A DNA stretch of 64,000 nt from Gammaproteobacteria bacterium. GTDB taxonomy: Bacteria; Pseudomonadota; Gammaproteobacteria; Pseudomonadales; Halieaceae. A program made the position numbers and the translations under genes. The notes below the pieces were generated by a model. The model worked only from the letters and a program-made list of their open reading frames with translations. It was not told where the DNA came from and did no database searches. Shown piece after piece: positions 9,301 through 16,906 of the stretch (position 1 is its first letter; the number at the start of each line of letters is the position of its first letter). The stretch lies in assembly GCA_030427485.1 (NCBI GenBank), contig JAUICG010000008.1, positions 1 to 64,000 of the forward strand, in the 5' to 3' direction.

Positions 9301-10021
9301 ACCCGGCGCCGCGCAGAAATGCAAAGTCGCTGCCCAGTCCGGCTTCGCGCAGCCATGCGGTGAACAGTTCGATTGCAGCGTCCATCACACTCGTATCGAT
9401 ATCCAGCGGGGCCGCCACCACCAGCGTCGCGCGCTGGGAAGGCGCGGGCTTGTTGTCTCGCACCTGGGTGATCGCCTCGGCGATCTTGCTGCCCCGCAGT
9501 TCAATCTCAACGGCATCGGCGCGGGGGCTGGCAACTGCCAGCATCACCGCGGCGGTATCGCCGAATGCGCTGTTGATCGAAATGGGCCCGGCGCCCTGCG
9601 GCAGGTCGGCGTTGATGCTGTCGAGCGCAAGGCCGATCTGGTTGAAGGCGACGTCGCGGTCAGTGCCCGGCGCCAACTGTACCCGCACCATGGAGACACT
9701 GGGCAGGGTCAGCGAGTCAATCGCGTAGCTCCTGTCATTGGGTTGGTTCAGGTACTGGCTCTCGGCGATTTTCTGCTCCACCTGTCGGGTGACCAGTTCC
9801 TCGATCTCCATCGCGTCGTGGCCGGGCCAGGGTGTCGAGACCAGCGCGATGCGCACCGGAATGTCCGGGTCCTTGCTCTTGGGCATGGCCTGGTAGCCGT
9901 AGTAGCCCCAGATCAATACCATGATCAACAGCGCCCAGGACACGTGCGGGTTCTGTACGCAATAGCGCGCGAGATTGGGGCTGTCTTGCGCGCGCTGGAT
10001 TTTTTCCTCGAGTGACGGCAT
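6389..10021 (-). CDS. RND efflux permease, oversized (1210 aa)
   Basis: Inner-membrane proton-driven efflux pump subunit of the AcrB/HAE-RND type. A first helix (residues 27-45) precedes KDPDIP and the porter domain; the proton-relay Asp pair is in GLLVDDPVVAGDAI, and a second helix set begins near MAISAGAIFLALVIQ. The protein is about 160 residues longer than usual RND permeases: an extra segment lies around residues 175-300 of the first porter domain, including GAGFIGLDFTTTADD and SYRQLDDYSS. Third gene of a minus-strand operon: it begins 11 bases after the adaptor stop. Substrate unknown. Confidence 0.93.
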   Translation of the reverse strand: MPSLEEKIQRAQDSPNLARYCVQNPHVSWALLIMVLIWGYYGYQAMPKSKDPDIPVRIALVSTPWPGHDAMEIEELVTRQVEQKIAESQYLNQPNDRSYAIDSLTLPSVSMVRVQLAPGTDRDVAFNQIGLALDSINADLPQGAGPISINSAFGDTAAVMLAVASPRADAVEIELRGSKIAEAITQVRDNKPAPSQRATLVVAAPLDIDTSVMDAAIELFTAWLREAGLGSDFAFLRGAGFIGLDFTTTADDATLLKSTADFLEQRMGASRFYPDAWLPMVVRDPAQTTRRLAAVAGDKYSYRQLDDYSSALSGNLQTIPEVSRVLRSGVLNQQIELSYSQEQLAAYGILPSRIGQVISQRNTTVPGGVMQVEDMDVVLNPSGSFTSEREIGGVIITEAADDTPLYLRELVNIRRSYQSPPQLLSFYSAPDASGQWQRHRTVALAVQMHNREQIAELGAAIDATLARVRPNLPDDLIIERISDQPEQVAENIDLFMAALYEAIALVVLIALIGFWEWRSALLLMVSIPLTLAMTFGFISLLGIDLQQVSIAALIIALGLLVDDPVVAGDAIKRQLGAGRPAELAAWLGPTLLAKAIFFATLTNVVAYLPFLLLSGNQGDFLFSLPIVMACALIASRIVSMTFIPFLGNLVLRPSHRAEPSLEERRSRGFSGSYYRLVGVAIEHRKKVLLGALLLLVAGLGVKTQLKNAFFPDDVQYLSTIDVWLKNNASIEATNQVSSEVEAVVRQEVEAYARDAGFADASEVLSSITTTVGGSAPRFWFTITPEQRQSNYAQLIVRLTDKDLTPVLAPRLQRALSSQIPGADIDVKQLQTTPVDYPVAVRVSGRITTGSIAEQADIERLRDYARQVKEIIARSTAARSTRDDWGETSLVMNLDIDNDRANLAGITNEDIAISSSTGINGTQVGTLREGDKQTPIVARLRLDQRARLSDLGSLYVYSMTDGNKVPLLEVASTGYAFETQRIRRLEQFRTITVFSYPAEGFLAADIMKDAQAELDALAASLPDGYLLEISGSQANAVNGFHQLIQIMAISAGAIFLALVIQFRNLIKPLLVLAAVPFGMAGALTALYIAGAPFGFMAFLGIVSLIGVIVSHIIVLFDYIEERREAGIPFRDALRDAGVMRLRPILITIGATTLALIPLAIHGGPLWQGLCYAQIGGLVVATFGTLILVPTLYAFVVLDLRAINWAEKPAVN

Positions 10022-10032
10022 CCCGGCAGCGC

Positions 10033-11142
10033 TCAGGGCACGATATTGACGACTTGATTATCGCTGACCTGCGCCGCGCCCGTTACGATCACCGGTTCGC
10101 CGACGGCCAGTCCATCGGTAATCGCAATGCGATTGCCCAGTATCTGCCCGGTGCTTACCGGCCGCAGCCGGGCAGTGGTCTTGCCGCCCGTCGTCTGCGC
10201 AACGAACACTGCGAAACCGCCGCCCTTGTCCTGCACGATCGCGCTCAGCGGTACCACGGTCAGCGTGATGTCGGCCAGCAGGGATTTATCGACTTGCAGC
10301 GAGGCGACCATGCCCGCGCGCAGGGCGCCGTCGCCGTTGTCGACCCGGACGGACACCTCGAAGACCCGGGTGCGCTGGTCCGCCGCGGGAGCGACCTCGG
10401 TCACCACCCCGGTGAACTCGCGGTTTGGCAGGGAGTCGGTGTGTATGTTCAACTCGCTACCCAGCTTGACCCTGGCAAGCATGATGTCCGGGATGCCGAA
10501 TACCACTTTCACCACGCTGGTGTTGGCGATTACAAAGCCCACCGTGCCGGCGCGTACCAGTGTGCCGAGTTCGATATTACGTTGCTGTACGGTGCCGTCC
10601 CGGGGTGCGACGAGGGCGGTTTCCGACAACTTGAGCTGTGCCTCGTCGAGTTGCGCACGGGCGCCGTCGACCGCCGCCAACGCGGTCTCGTATTCCTTGC
10701 GGGCCGCATCGTAGTCCGGCCCGGTGATACTGTTAGTCTTGTTGAGCGCGTCGGCGCGCTTGAAGTCCTGTTCGCCTTTCACCAGTGCCGCTTTTGCTTT
10801 ATCCAGATTAGCCCGGGCCTTGGCCACCTGGTCCCGGTACTGCTCATCCTTGACGCGCGCCAGCACGTCACCGGCCCGCACAGTGTCACCGGGTTGCAAC
10901 AGGCGTTCGGCCTCGGCAACGCCGGGTACCCGCATTATCTCGTCGATATAACCGTCGGTGCGAAAGGCCAGGTCGACCTGTGTTTCGGGAATCACCTGGG
11001 CGGAATAGGCCAGTTTGCTGTCGTCCGCCAGCGCTTGCGCCTGCTCGACGCGAACCGGCGTCACGATGGCCGGCGGCGGATTGTTGTCGCAGGCCGTCAG
11101 GAATACTGAAGCGAATATCACCAGAATATGGAAAAAAGGCAC
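10033..11142 (-). CDS. RND periplasmic adaptor (membrane fusion) lipoprotein
   Basis: A 369-residue adaptor linking the permease to the TolC channel. A lipoprotein signal ends in FLTAC (Cys near residue 18). Then come the lipoyl-like half-motif around LLQPGDTVRAGDVLARV, a coiled-coil hairpin (residues 100-165, rich in Ala/Lys/Glu), the second lipoyl half VAPRDGTVQQRNIELGTLV, a beta-barrel segment, and the membrane-proximal domain around VPLSAIVQDKGGGFAVFV. The start is GTG at 11142, immediately next to the TolC-gene stop, with a GGGGAG ribosome site eight bases upstream. Middle gene of the operon. Confidence 0.92.
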   Translation of the reverse strand: MPFFHILVIFASVFLTACDNNPPPAIVTPVRVEQAQALADDSKLAYSAQVIPETQVDLAFRTDGYIDEIMRVPGVAEAERLLQPGDTVRAGDVLARVKDEQYRDQVAKARANLDKAKAALVKGEQDFKRADALNKTNSITGPDYDAARKEYETALAAVDGARAQLDEAQLKLSETALVAPRDGTVQQRNIELGTLVRAGTVGFVIANTSVVKVVFGIPDIMLARVKLGSELNIHTDSLPNREFTGVVTEVAPAADQRTRVFEVSVRVDNGDGALRAGMVASLQVDKSLLADITLTVVPLSAIVQDKGGGFAVFVAQTTGGKTTARLRPVSTGQILGNRIAITDGLAVGEPVIVTGAAQVSDNQVVNIVP

Positions 11143-12465
11143 CTAGAGCTCCCCGATGGCGCGTTCGAATTCAGCCTGCGCTTTCCAGACGGACAACACC
11201 GCGCGATTGTATTCATTGTTTGCCATGTCCATGTTTTTTTCCGCATCCAGTACATTCTGCAACAGCGTGCTGTTTTGTCGGTACTGGTTGGTGAGTACCC
11301 GCAGCTTTTCGCGCGCGGCGGCCTGCGAAAGCTCGGCGACGTCCAGCGATTGATCGGCCTCGGAAATGGCGCGGACGCTGCGCTGCACGTCTATGGCGAC
11401 GCGATCCTCCACCTGCCTGGCATTGTTGGTTGCGGCGCGAATCTCGCTGCTTTTACTTGCCAGCTCGTTTTTCTTGCGGCCCCAGTCGTAGATTTCCCAC
11501 CTGGCATGCAGGCCGACATAGGCATCGGTGTCGGGTATCAACGTATTGTCGTAGAGCCTGGTATAGCGAACGCTGAGGTCGACATCGGGCAGGTACTCTG
11601 CCTTCTTGATGTCATAGCCCAGTTCCGCATCCCTGATCTTGAGTTGTGACTCCCGAACGTCCGGACGCTGCTCAAGTGCGGTCGCAATGGCATCCTCGGG
11701 ATCACGCGGGAAAATCGTCTCGCGAGGCAGTTCCAGCACCTCGAAGGGCGTGTCCAGCGGGCGGGACAACAGGCTGTTCATTCTCTCTTTCAGTGTGGCC
11801 AGCCTCGCCCGCTGGCTGTCGGCCTGCAACTGCCGGCGCGCCAGTCTCGCTTGTGTTTCCAGCAGTTCGTACTCGAACGCGATATCCTGTGCGACGTAAT
11901 TGGCAACCAGTTCGGTCAGGGACTGGTAGAAAACAATGGCCTCGCGGCTGACAGCGAGGTCATTGCGGGTCTGCAGGATCTCGAAATAGCTTTGCTTTAC
12001 CACCAGCGCGAGATCCTGTTCTGTCAGGCGCACCAGTTCGCCGGCCATATCCTCTTTCACTTCACCCTGGTCGACGCTGAGTCCCAGCCGGTACTGTTGT
12101 GACAGCGGCTGGGTGACGCCCGCGGACCAGATCCTGGTGGTGCCGTCGGCGCTGTCGATGGTAATGTCCTGTGCGGGCACCTCGCCAATCGCGGGATACG
12201 TTCCCCACACGCCCTGGTCAAAAGTGTAACTCTGGTCCTCGAGGGTGTGGGATACGCCGCCGCGTATATCCATCCGCGGGTAGCGTGTGGTGCGCAGCGC
12301 CGCGACATCGTCGCCGGCTGCCGCAAGTTGCAACTTTGAATTCACGATTGCGGTATTGTTCGCGAGAGCCAGGCGCAGGGCCTCTTCAAGGCTGAGCGTC
12401 TCGGCGCGGCCCGGCCCGGCGTACAGGGCTATTATCAATAGTAGCGGGACGGGGAAATGAGTCAT
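11143..12465 (-). CDS. TolC-family outer membrane channel
   Basis: A 440-residue outer membrane efflux protein. The signal peptide (MTHFPVPLLLIIALYAGPGRA) is followed by TLSLEEALRLALANNTAI, the classic beginning of an OEP repeat; a second repeat begins near DAIATALEQRPDVRESQLKI. Long heptad-rich helices make the periplasmic tunnel. I chose the ATG at 12465 rather than the upstream frame opening at 12513 because a CAGGAGAT ribosome site sits seven bases before it and the signal peptide then starts correctly. First gene of the operon TolC-adaptor-permease, so the window encodes a complete tripartite pump. Confidence 0.92.
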   Translation of the reverse strand: MTHFPVPLLLIIALYAGPGRAETLSLEEALRLALANNTAIVNSKLQLAAAGDDVAALRTTRYPRMDIRGGVSHTLEDQSYTFDQGVWGTYPAIGEVPAQDITIDSADGTTRIWSAGVTQPLSQQYRLGLSVDQGEVKEDMAGELVRLTEQDLALVVKQSYFEILQTRNDLAVSREAIVFYQSLTELVANYVAQDIAFEYELLETQARLARRQLQADSQRARLATLKERMNSLLSRPLDTPFEVLELPRETIFPRDPEDAIATALEQRPDVRESQLKIRDAELGYDIKKAEYLPDVDLSVRYTRLYDNTLIPDTDAYVGLHARWEIYDWGRKKNELASKSSEIRAATNNARQVEDRVAIDVQRSVRAISEADQSLDVAELSQAAAREKLRVLTNQYRQNSTLLQNVLDAEKNMDMANNEYNRAVLSVWKAQAEFERAIGEL

Positions 12466-12566
12466 GCACGATCTCCTGCCCTTCTTTGTATTCTTCGCGC
12501 TGGACGATAGCAAACTATGCCCGGCTAATGAACCGGCATTATACTGCTAACAGGAATTACGCATAC

Positions 12567-12598
12567 AAAAAAGCCGGGTTGAGCGTTCCAACCCGGCT
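12567..12598 (-). terminator. Rho-independent terminator after arylsulfatase
   Basis: A perfect 10-base stem, AGCCGGGTTG (12572-12581) with CAACCCGGCT (12589-12598), encloses a seven-base loop. On the minus strand it is followed by a six-T run (12567-12572). It sits about 20 bases past the arylsulfatase stop codon, in the right orientation. This is the clearest intrinsic terminator in the window. Confidence 0.9.
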
Positions 12599-12618
12599 AT
12601 TCGTTGTGGCCTTATGCC

Positions 12619-14193
12619 TTAATTGCGCACAGAAATATCCATCAGCTTGCTTAGATTGCCCAGCGCTTTCTGCCTTTCGATGGTGCCGTAGCCGATATCG
12701 CTGGCACTCAAAGAGCCGCCCGGCTGAAACGGGTAGTTGGGAATCGTGGCGAAGAAATCTTTCACAAAGCCCTGCGCGGGTACCATCAACCACATATTGT
12801 CGGCGTACCAGCGCACGTACAAACCGGAGTTGCGTGAGGCACTCTCGAACGGGTCCGCGCGCAGGTTGGTGATGACCGGCCAGGCCGGCGTTTCCCTGAA
12901 CGCTTCATTGATCGCGCCTTTCTCCGTGGCGAACGAGATCTTCCAGTCATCCACGCGAATCGCGTTCAGCATGCCGCTGGCTGCGAAATACATGATCTCC
13001 CTGCGCGGGCCCTTGTCGGTCTTGCCCTGGAAAAAGGGCAGGAAGTTATAGCCGTCGAGGTGAACGCGAAACTTCTTGCCGTTGGCCTGGTAGCCGTCTT
13101 CCGACGCCAGTTGTTCTTTCACATCGGGCACGCCGGCGGCGGCCAGTAAGGTCGGCATCCAGTCTTCCTGGCTCATGGTCGTGTTAACCAGCGTGCCGGG
13201 TTTGATCGTACCGGGCCAGCGGACCATTTGCGGCACCCTCATGCCGCCTTCCCAGGTGGTACCCTTTTCGCCGTGGTAGGGCGTCGTGCCGCCGTCAGGC
13301 CAGGTGAACTTCTCCGCCCCGTTGTCGGTAGAGAAAATTACGATCGTATTGTCTTCCACGCCCAGCGTTTTCAGTTCTTCGAGAAAGCTGCCGACCATGT
13401 CGTCGAGTTCAACCATGCCGTCGGGGTAGAGGCCGATGCCGGTAATGCCGCGGTATTTTTCCTGCAATCGCGTCCAGACATGCATGCGGGTGAAGTTCAT
13501 CCACACGAAAAAAGGTTTGTCAGCGTCAACTGCGGAGGCCATGAATTTCTTGGCGGCACTGCCGAACTCGGAATCGACGGTCTCCATACGCTTTCTGGTC
13601 AGCGGCCCGGTGTCCTCGATTTTGCCGTCCGCATAGGAGTGAATGACGCCGCGCGGTCCGAACTTTTTGTGGAACTCGGGATCTTTCGGGTAGTAATAGG
13701 TTTCCGGCTCTTCCTCCGCATTCAGGTGGTAGAGGTTGCCAAAGAATTCATCAAAGCCGTGATTGGTGGGCAGGTGTTTGTCCTGGTCGCCCAGGTGGTT
13801 CTTGCCAAACTGCCCCGACATGTAGCCCTGGTCTTTCAACAGGTCGGCGATAGTGGGCGCCCAGTCGGGAATGCCCTGGTCGCTGCCCGGCATGCCGATG
13901 GTCAGCAGGCCGGTGCGGAAGGGCTGTTGGCCCAGGATAAATGAGGCGCGTCCCGCGGTGCAGGATTGCTGTGCGTACATATCGGTGAACAGCGCGCCCT
14001 CGTTGGCGATCGAGTCGATGTTCGGTGTCTGGTAGCCCATACCGCCGCGATTGTAGGCGCTGCTGTTCCAGACGCCGATATCATCGCCCCACAGTACAAG
14101 AATATTGGGTTTGTCCGCGGCCACGGCCGATGTGCTGAGCGCAAGCCATGACACCACCAGTGACCAGATGGTCACTCTTACCTTTACTGACAT
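12619..14193 (-). CDS. Secreted arylsulfatase (CxAxR-type)
   Basis: A 524-residue periplasmic sulfatase. A signal peptide (residues 1-26, ending STSAVAA) precedes NILVLWGDDIGVWN, which carries the paired Asp metal ligands. The formylglycine site is SCTAGRASF with Cys78; the usual Pro is replaced by Ala (C-x-A-x-R). Downstream are QFGKNHLGD, FFVWMNFTRMHVW, and FSTDNGAEKFTWPDGG, which contribute the metal-binding Asp/Asn. Start is the ATG at 14193, with GGGAGA seven bases upstream; the frame extends further upstream but without signal-peptide features. Likely releases sulfate from a sulfated substrate. No sulfatase-maturation gene is in the window. Ends at a strong terminator. Confidence 0.92.
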   Translation of the reverse strand: MSVKVRVTIWSLVVSWLALSTSAVAADKPNILVLWGDDIGVWNSSAYNRGGMGYQTPNIDSIANEGALFTDMYAQQSCTAGRASFILGQQPFRTGLLTIGMPGSDQGIPDWAPTIADLLKDQGYMSGQFGKNHLGDQDKHLPTNHGFDEFFGNLYHLNAEEEPETYYYPKDPEFHKKFGPRGVIHSYADGKIEDTGPLTRKRMETVDSEFGSAAKKFMASAVDADKPFFVWMNFTRMHVWTRLQEKYRGITGIGLYPDGMVELDDMVGSFLEELKTLGVEDNTIVIFSTDNGAEKFTWPDGGTTPYHGEKGTTWEGGMRVPQMVRWPGTIKPGTLVNTTMSQEDWMPTLLAAAGVPDVKEQLASEDGYQANGKKFRVHLDGYNFLPFFQGKTDKGPRREIMYFAASGMLNAIRVDDWKISFATEKGAINEAFRETPAWPVITNLRADPFESASRNSGLYVRWYADNMWLMVPAQGFVKDFFATIPNYPFQPGGSLSASDIGYGTIERQKALGNLSKLMDISVRN

Positions 14194-14355
14194 AAATGTC
14201 TCCCGTCTGAAAAATGTCGATGCGTCGATGCAATGGGCATCGCGTTTGAGTCTAGCAAAAAAACAGGATATCACCAGAATCGTGACAGTTTGATAGTGTC
14301 TCGGCTTGGTATTTGACTATATGAGCCCGACCGCAACACTGCCCATCGCGCGAAC

Positions 14356-15651
14356 CTAAAAACGCTGCAGCCTCGGCTTGAGCAGGATTGGCCCGACCAG
14401 TGTCGTCAGCAGCACCACGAGCACCAGCGCGGAGTACATCTGCGCGTCGAAGACGTGGTGGCCGAATGCAAACGCGGCGAACACCAGGCCTACCTCGCCG
14501 CGCGGGATCATGCCAAAACCGATACCCAACCGGTCGAAGCCGGGGCCGCGAACCGCGTAGCCGGCAACGCCCTTGGACAGGATTGCCACCAGCGTGAGCA
14601 CGGCTATCACCAGCAGCATTGCGGGGTCCATCAGCGTCTGCAGTTGCACCTGGGCGCCGATGCTGACGAAAAAAATGGTGATCAGGATATCGCTAATGGG
14701 CTTGATCAGTTCTTCCAATCGGTGTTTTTGCAGCGCCTCGCCGAGGTGAAAGTCCACGTCATCCAGCACCAGACCGGCGACAAAGGCGCCGATCAGCGGC
14801 GCCAACCCGGCGAAGTGGGCCAGTTGTGCAAATGACAGCGCGAGGCAGAACGCGAAGCCGGTCCAGACGCTGGAGTGCTTGTTCAGGGACACGATATGTA
14901 CGACGCCGGGCATCAGTTTCTGCCCGATCAGTAACGCACCGACAAAAAACAGCAGGGCTTTTGCGACAATCCACAGCAGGCTGAGCAGCGAAAGCTCACC
15001 GCTGACAATCACGCTGGCGAGTACGGCCAGCAGCAGAATGCCCAGTACGTCGTCGATGACCGCCGCGCCGAGGATAACCTGGGCCGAACGGGTATTGACC
15101 AGGCCATTGTCTCCCAACAGTTTGGCGGTGATGCCCACCGAGGTGGCGGCCAGCATTGCGCCAACGAACCAACCCTCGATACCGGTGCCAAACCCCAGCA
15201 CGGCCCCGGCGGCCAGGCCGAGTACAATGGGCAGCGCCACACCCGTCGTCGCCACCGCCAGCGCATTGCGGCCCACCCTGAGCAATGCGCGCATATCCGA
15301 TTCCAGGCCGACAATGAACAGCAGCAAAATCAGGGCCAATTCCGTGGAGTAGACCATAAACTCGCTGGAGCGGAGCAGGTTGCTGAGATCGAACTCGATC
15401 CCGATCAGCCCCAGGTTGCCCAGCAGTATGCCTGCGTAGATTTCCCCGAGTATCTCCGCCATGCCCAAACGCTCGAAGATGGAGCCGCAGATGTCGGCCA
15501 GGGTAATCATCAGGATCAGCAGGAGGCTGGTGCGGGAGAAAGTTTCGCTGACGCCATTGGCGAGCGCGACGGCCGGCAGCAGGATTGCGGCAATCGCCAG
15601 CCAGGTAACACTTCTTGATCTTTTTGTTCTTCTCGCCACTCTGTTCGTCAT
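14356..15651 (-). CDS. Kef/CPA2-type cation:proton antiporter
   Basis: A 431-residue inner-membrane antiporter with about 12-13 helices, matching the Na+/H+ exchanger domain of CPA2 proteins. The ion-binding Asp pair is seen in LGAAVIDDVLGILLLAV, with the preceding unwound helix LAATSVGITAKLLGD; FGMIPRGEVGLVFA provides the conserved RGE of the family. There is no C-terminal TrkA-N domain, so it is a transport-only version. Substrate may be Na+ or K+ against protons. The N terminus (ILLPAVALANG) resembles a signal sequence. Its leader contains a six-base inverted repeat (15674-15688) of unknown meaning. Divergent from the glutathione transferase gene. Confidence 0.9.
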   Translation of the reverse strand: MTNRVARRTKRSRSVTWLAIAAILLPAVALANGVSETFSRTSLLLILMITLADICGSIFERLGMAEILGEIYAGILLGNLGLIGIEFDLSNLLRSSEFMVYSTELALILLLFIVGLESDMRALLRVGRNALAVATTGVALPIVLGLAAGAVLGFGTGIEGWFVGAMLAATSVGITAKLLGDNGLVNTRSAQVILGAAVIDDVLGILLLAVLASVIVSGELSLLSLLWIVAKALLFFVGALLIGQKLMPGVVHIVSLNKHSSVWTGFAFCLALSFAQLAHFAGLAPLIGAFVAGLVLDDVDFHLGEALQKHRLEELIKPISDILITIFFVSIGAQVQLQTLMDPAMLLVIAVLTLVAILSKGVAGYAVRGPGFDRLGIGFGMIPRGEVGLVFAAFAFGHHVFDAQMYSALVLVVLLTTLVGPILLKPRLQRF

Positions 15652-15792
15652 CGCTCAGCCGGGGGCCGCAGTTCTCCCGTCTCGGGAGCACGCCATGCTG
15701 CGACATCCCTTTATACCATGCCAGCCTGCATCAACGGAGCCCTGGCTGTGCTAATGTGCCTGTATGGCCCCCGGCGCAACCTGGAGAAAACT

Positions 15793-16437
15793 ATGATTAC
15801 AATTCATCACCTTGGCGTTTCGCAATCAGATCGCATTGTCTGGTTGATGGAAGAACTGGAGCTGCCCTACAAACTGAAGTGGTATGACCGGGGAGAGGAC
15901 TTCCTGGCGCCGCCCGAATTGCGCGCAGTGCACCCGGCCGGCACCGCCCCCATTATCGAGGACGGCGACCTCGTGATGGCGGAATCCACCGCGATCGTGG
16001 AGTATATTTCCCAGCGCCACGGCGGCGGCCGCCTGTCGGTCACGCCGGAAGACCCGGATTATCCGCACTACCTGTTCTGGATGCAGTTCAACAACAACCT
16101 GCAATCGGTCCTTTTTATTAAAATCGCCTTCCAGTCCGCTGGCGCCGCGCCGGCCGACGACAACCCGATGATGGCCACCACGCAGCGCCGCGAGGAGGGC
16201 ATCTATCGCGCGCTGGAACAGCGCCTGGGTGAATCGGACTATCTCGGCGGCGCGCAGTTCAGCTGCGCGGACATCATGTCGATGTTCAACCTGACCTCAC
16301 TTGCGATGTTGGGCGCGCGGGCCATCGACGACACGCTGCCTAACACCCGGGCGTATGTGGAGCGGGTGTCGGCCCGGCCCGCTTACCAGAAGGCGATGTC
16401 GATTGCCGGGCCTGCCGCGACGCGGCCCGCGGACTGA
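15793..16437 (+). CDS. Glutathione S-transferase family protein
   Basis: A 214-residue cytosolic protein with an N-terminal thioredoxin-fold half (MITIHHLGVSQSDRIVWLME; glutathione-binding pattern AGTAPIIEDGDLVMAESTAI with the conserved Pro and Glu-Ser) and an all-helical C-terminal half (ADIMSMFNL). The Ser in VSQSDR is in the position of the catalytic Ser of many bacterial GSTs. The start at 15793 has CTGGAGA seven bases upstream and begins the fold correctly; the open frame reaches back to 15718. Probably conjugation or peroxide detoxification; specific substrate unknown. Confidence 0.9.
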   Translation: MITIHHLGVSQSDRIVWLMEELELPYKLKWYDRGEDFLAPPELRAVHPAGTAPIIEDGDLVMAESTAIVEYISQRHGGGRLSVTPEDPDYPHYLFWMQFNNNLQSVLFIKIAFQSAGAAPADDNPMMATTQRREEGIYRALEQRLGESDYLGGAQFSCADIMSMFNLTSLAMLGARAIDDTLPNTRAYVERVSARPAYQKAMSIAGPAATRPAD

Positions 16438-16461
16438 AGAGCACCCGGGCCTGGCCAGGCG

Positions 16462-16490
16462 TTGACGAAGCGTGGGGCGGGCGTTACTAT
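16462..16490 (+). promoter_or_regulatory. Sigma70-type promoter of the cytochrome/oxidase operon
   Basis: TTGACG (16462-16467) and TACTAT (16485-16490) are separated by exactly 17 bases, a close match to the sigma70 consensus. It lies 48 bases before the ATG of the cytochrome c gene, after a GC-rich stretch that ends the GST gene. Good candidate for the start point of the three-gene operon. Confidence 0.65.
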
Positions 16491-16537
16491 AAAAAATAGT
16501 TATGACTAATATATTGTTGAGCAAAGGCATTCACAGC

Positions 16538-16906
16538 ATGAAATACACGCGAATGTGTCTCCTCCTCCTTGTTGCAGCGTTGGCGACGGGCTGCGACGGA
16601 CCCTCGTCATCCCACTCATCACAGTTGGAGGCAGCAAGCCGGCAGCTGTTGCCGGAGGACCCGGGTATCGCCGCTATCTATGGCCGCAGTTGCCGCAGCT
16701 GTCACACCGTCGCCGCCACGGGTGCGCCGCTCACCGGGGATGCGTCTGCCTGGGGGCCGCGTATGGACAAGGGCATGGATGTGATGTTGGACAGTGTGAT
16801 CAACGGCTTCGGCGGCATGCCGCCGTTTGGCCTGTGCATGGATTGCGATGCGCAGCAGTTTGAAGCCCTGATCCGGTTTATGGCCACTCCGGCAGGTACA
16901 CCATGA
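16538..16906 (+). CDS. Small c-type cytochrome lipoprotein
   Basis: A 122-residue exported protein. The signal ends ALATGC, giving a probable lipid-anchored Cys near residue 19. A single haem site CRSCH occurs in the middle (IYGRSCRSCHTVAATGAPL), and MPP in FGGMPPFGLCMDC offers the distal Met ligand; the two extra Cys in GLCMDC resemble cytochrome c5-type disulfides. The ATG at 16538 begins the signal; an in-frame ATG at 16502 overlaps the promoter and is less likely. It overlaps the next gene by an ATGA junction, so it is probably the electron acceptor for the oxidase encoded there. Confidence 0.88.
   Translation: MKYTRMCLLLLVAALATGCDGPSSSHSSQLEAASRQLLPEDPGIAAIYGRSCRSCHTVAATGAPLTGDASAWGPRMDKGMDVMLDSVINGFGGMPPFGLCMDCDAQQFEALIRFMATPAGTP

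Noticed and set aside
14215-14230. Short tandem GCATCGAC-type repeat in the arylsulfatase leader.
   Set aside because: Only two copies of eight bases; too short to call a functional repeat or operator without comparative data.
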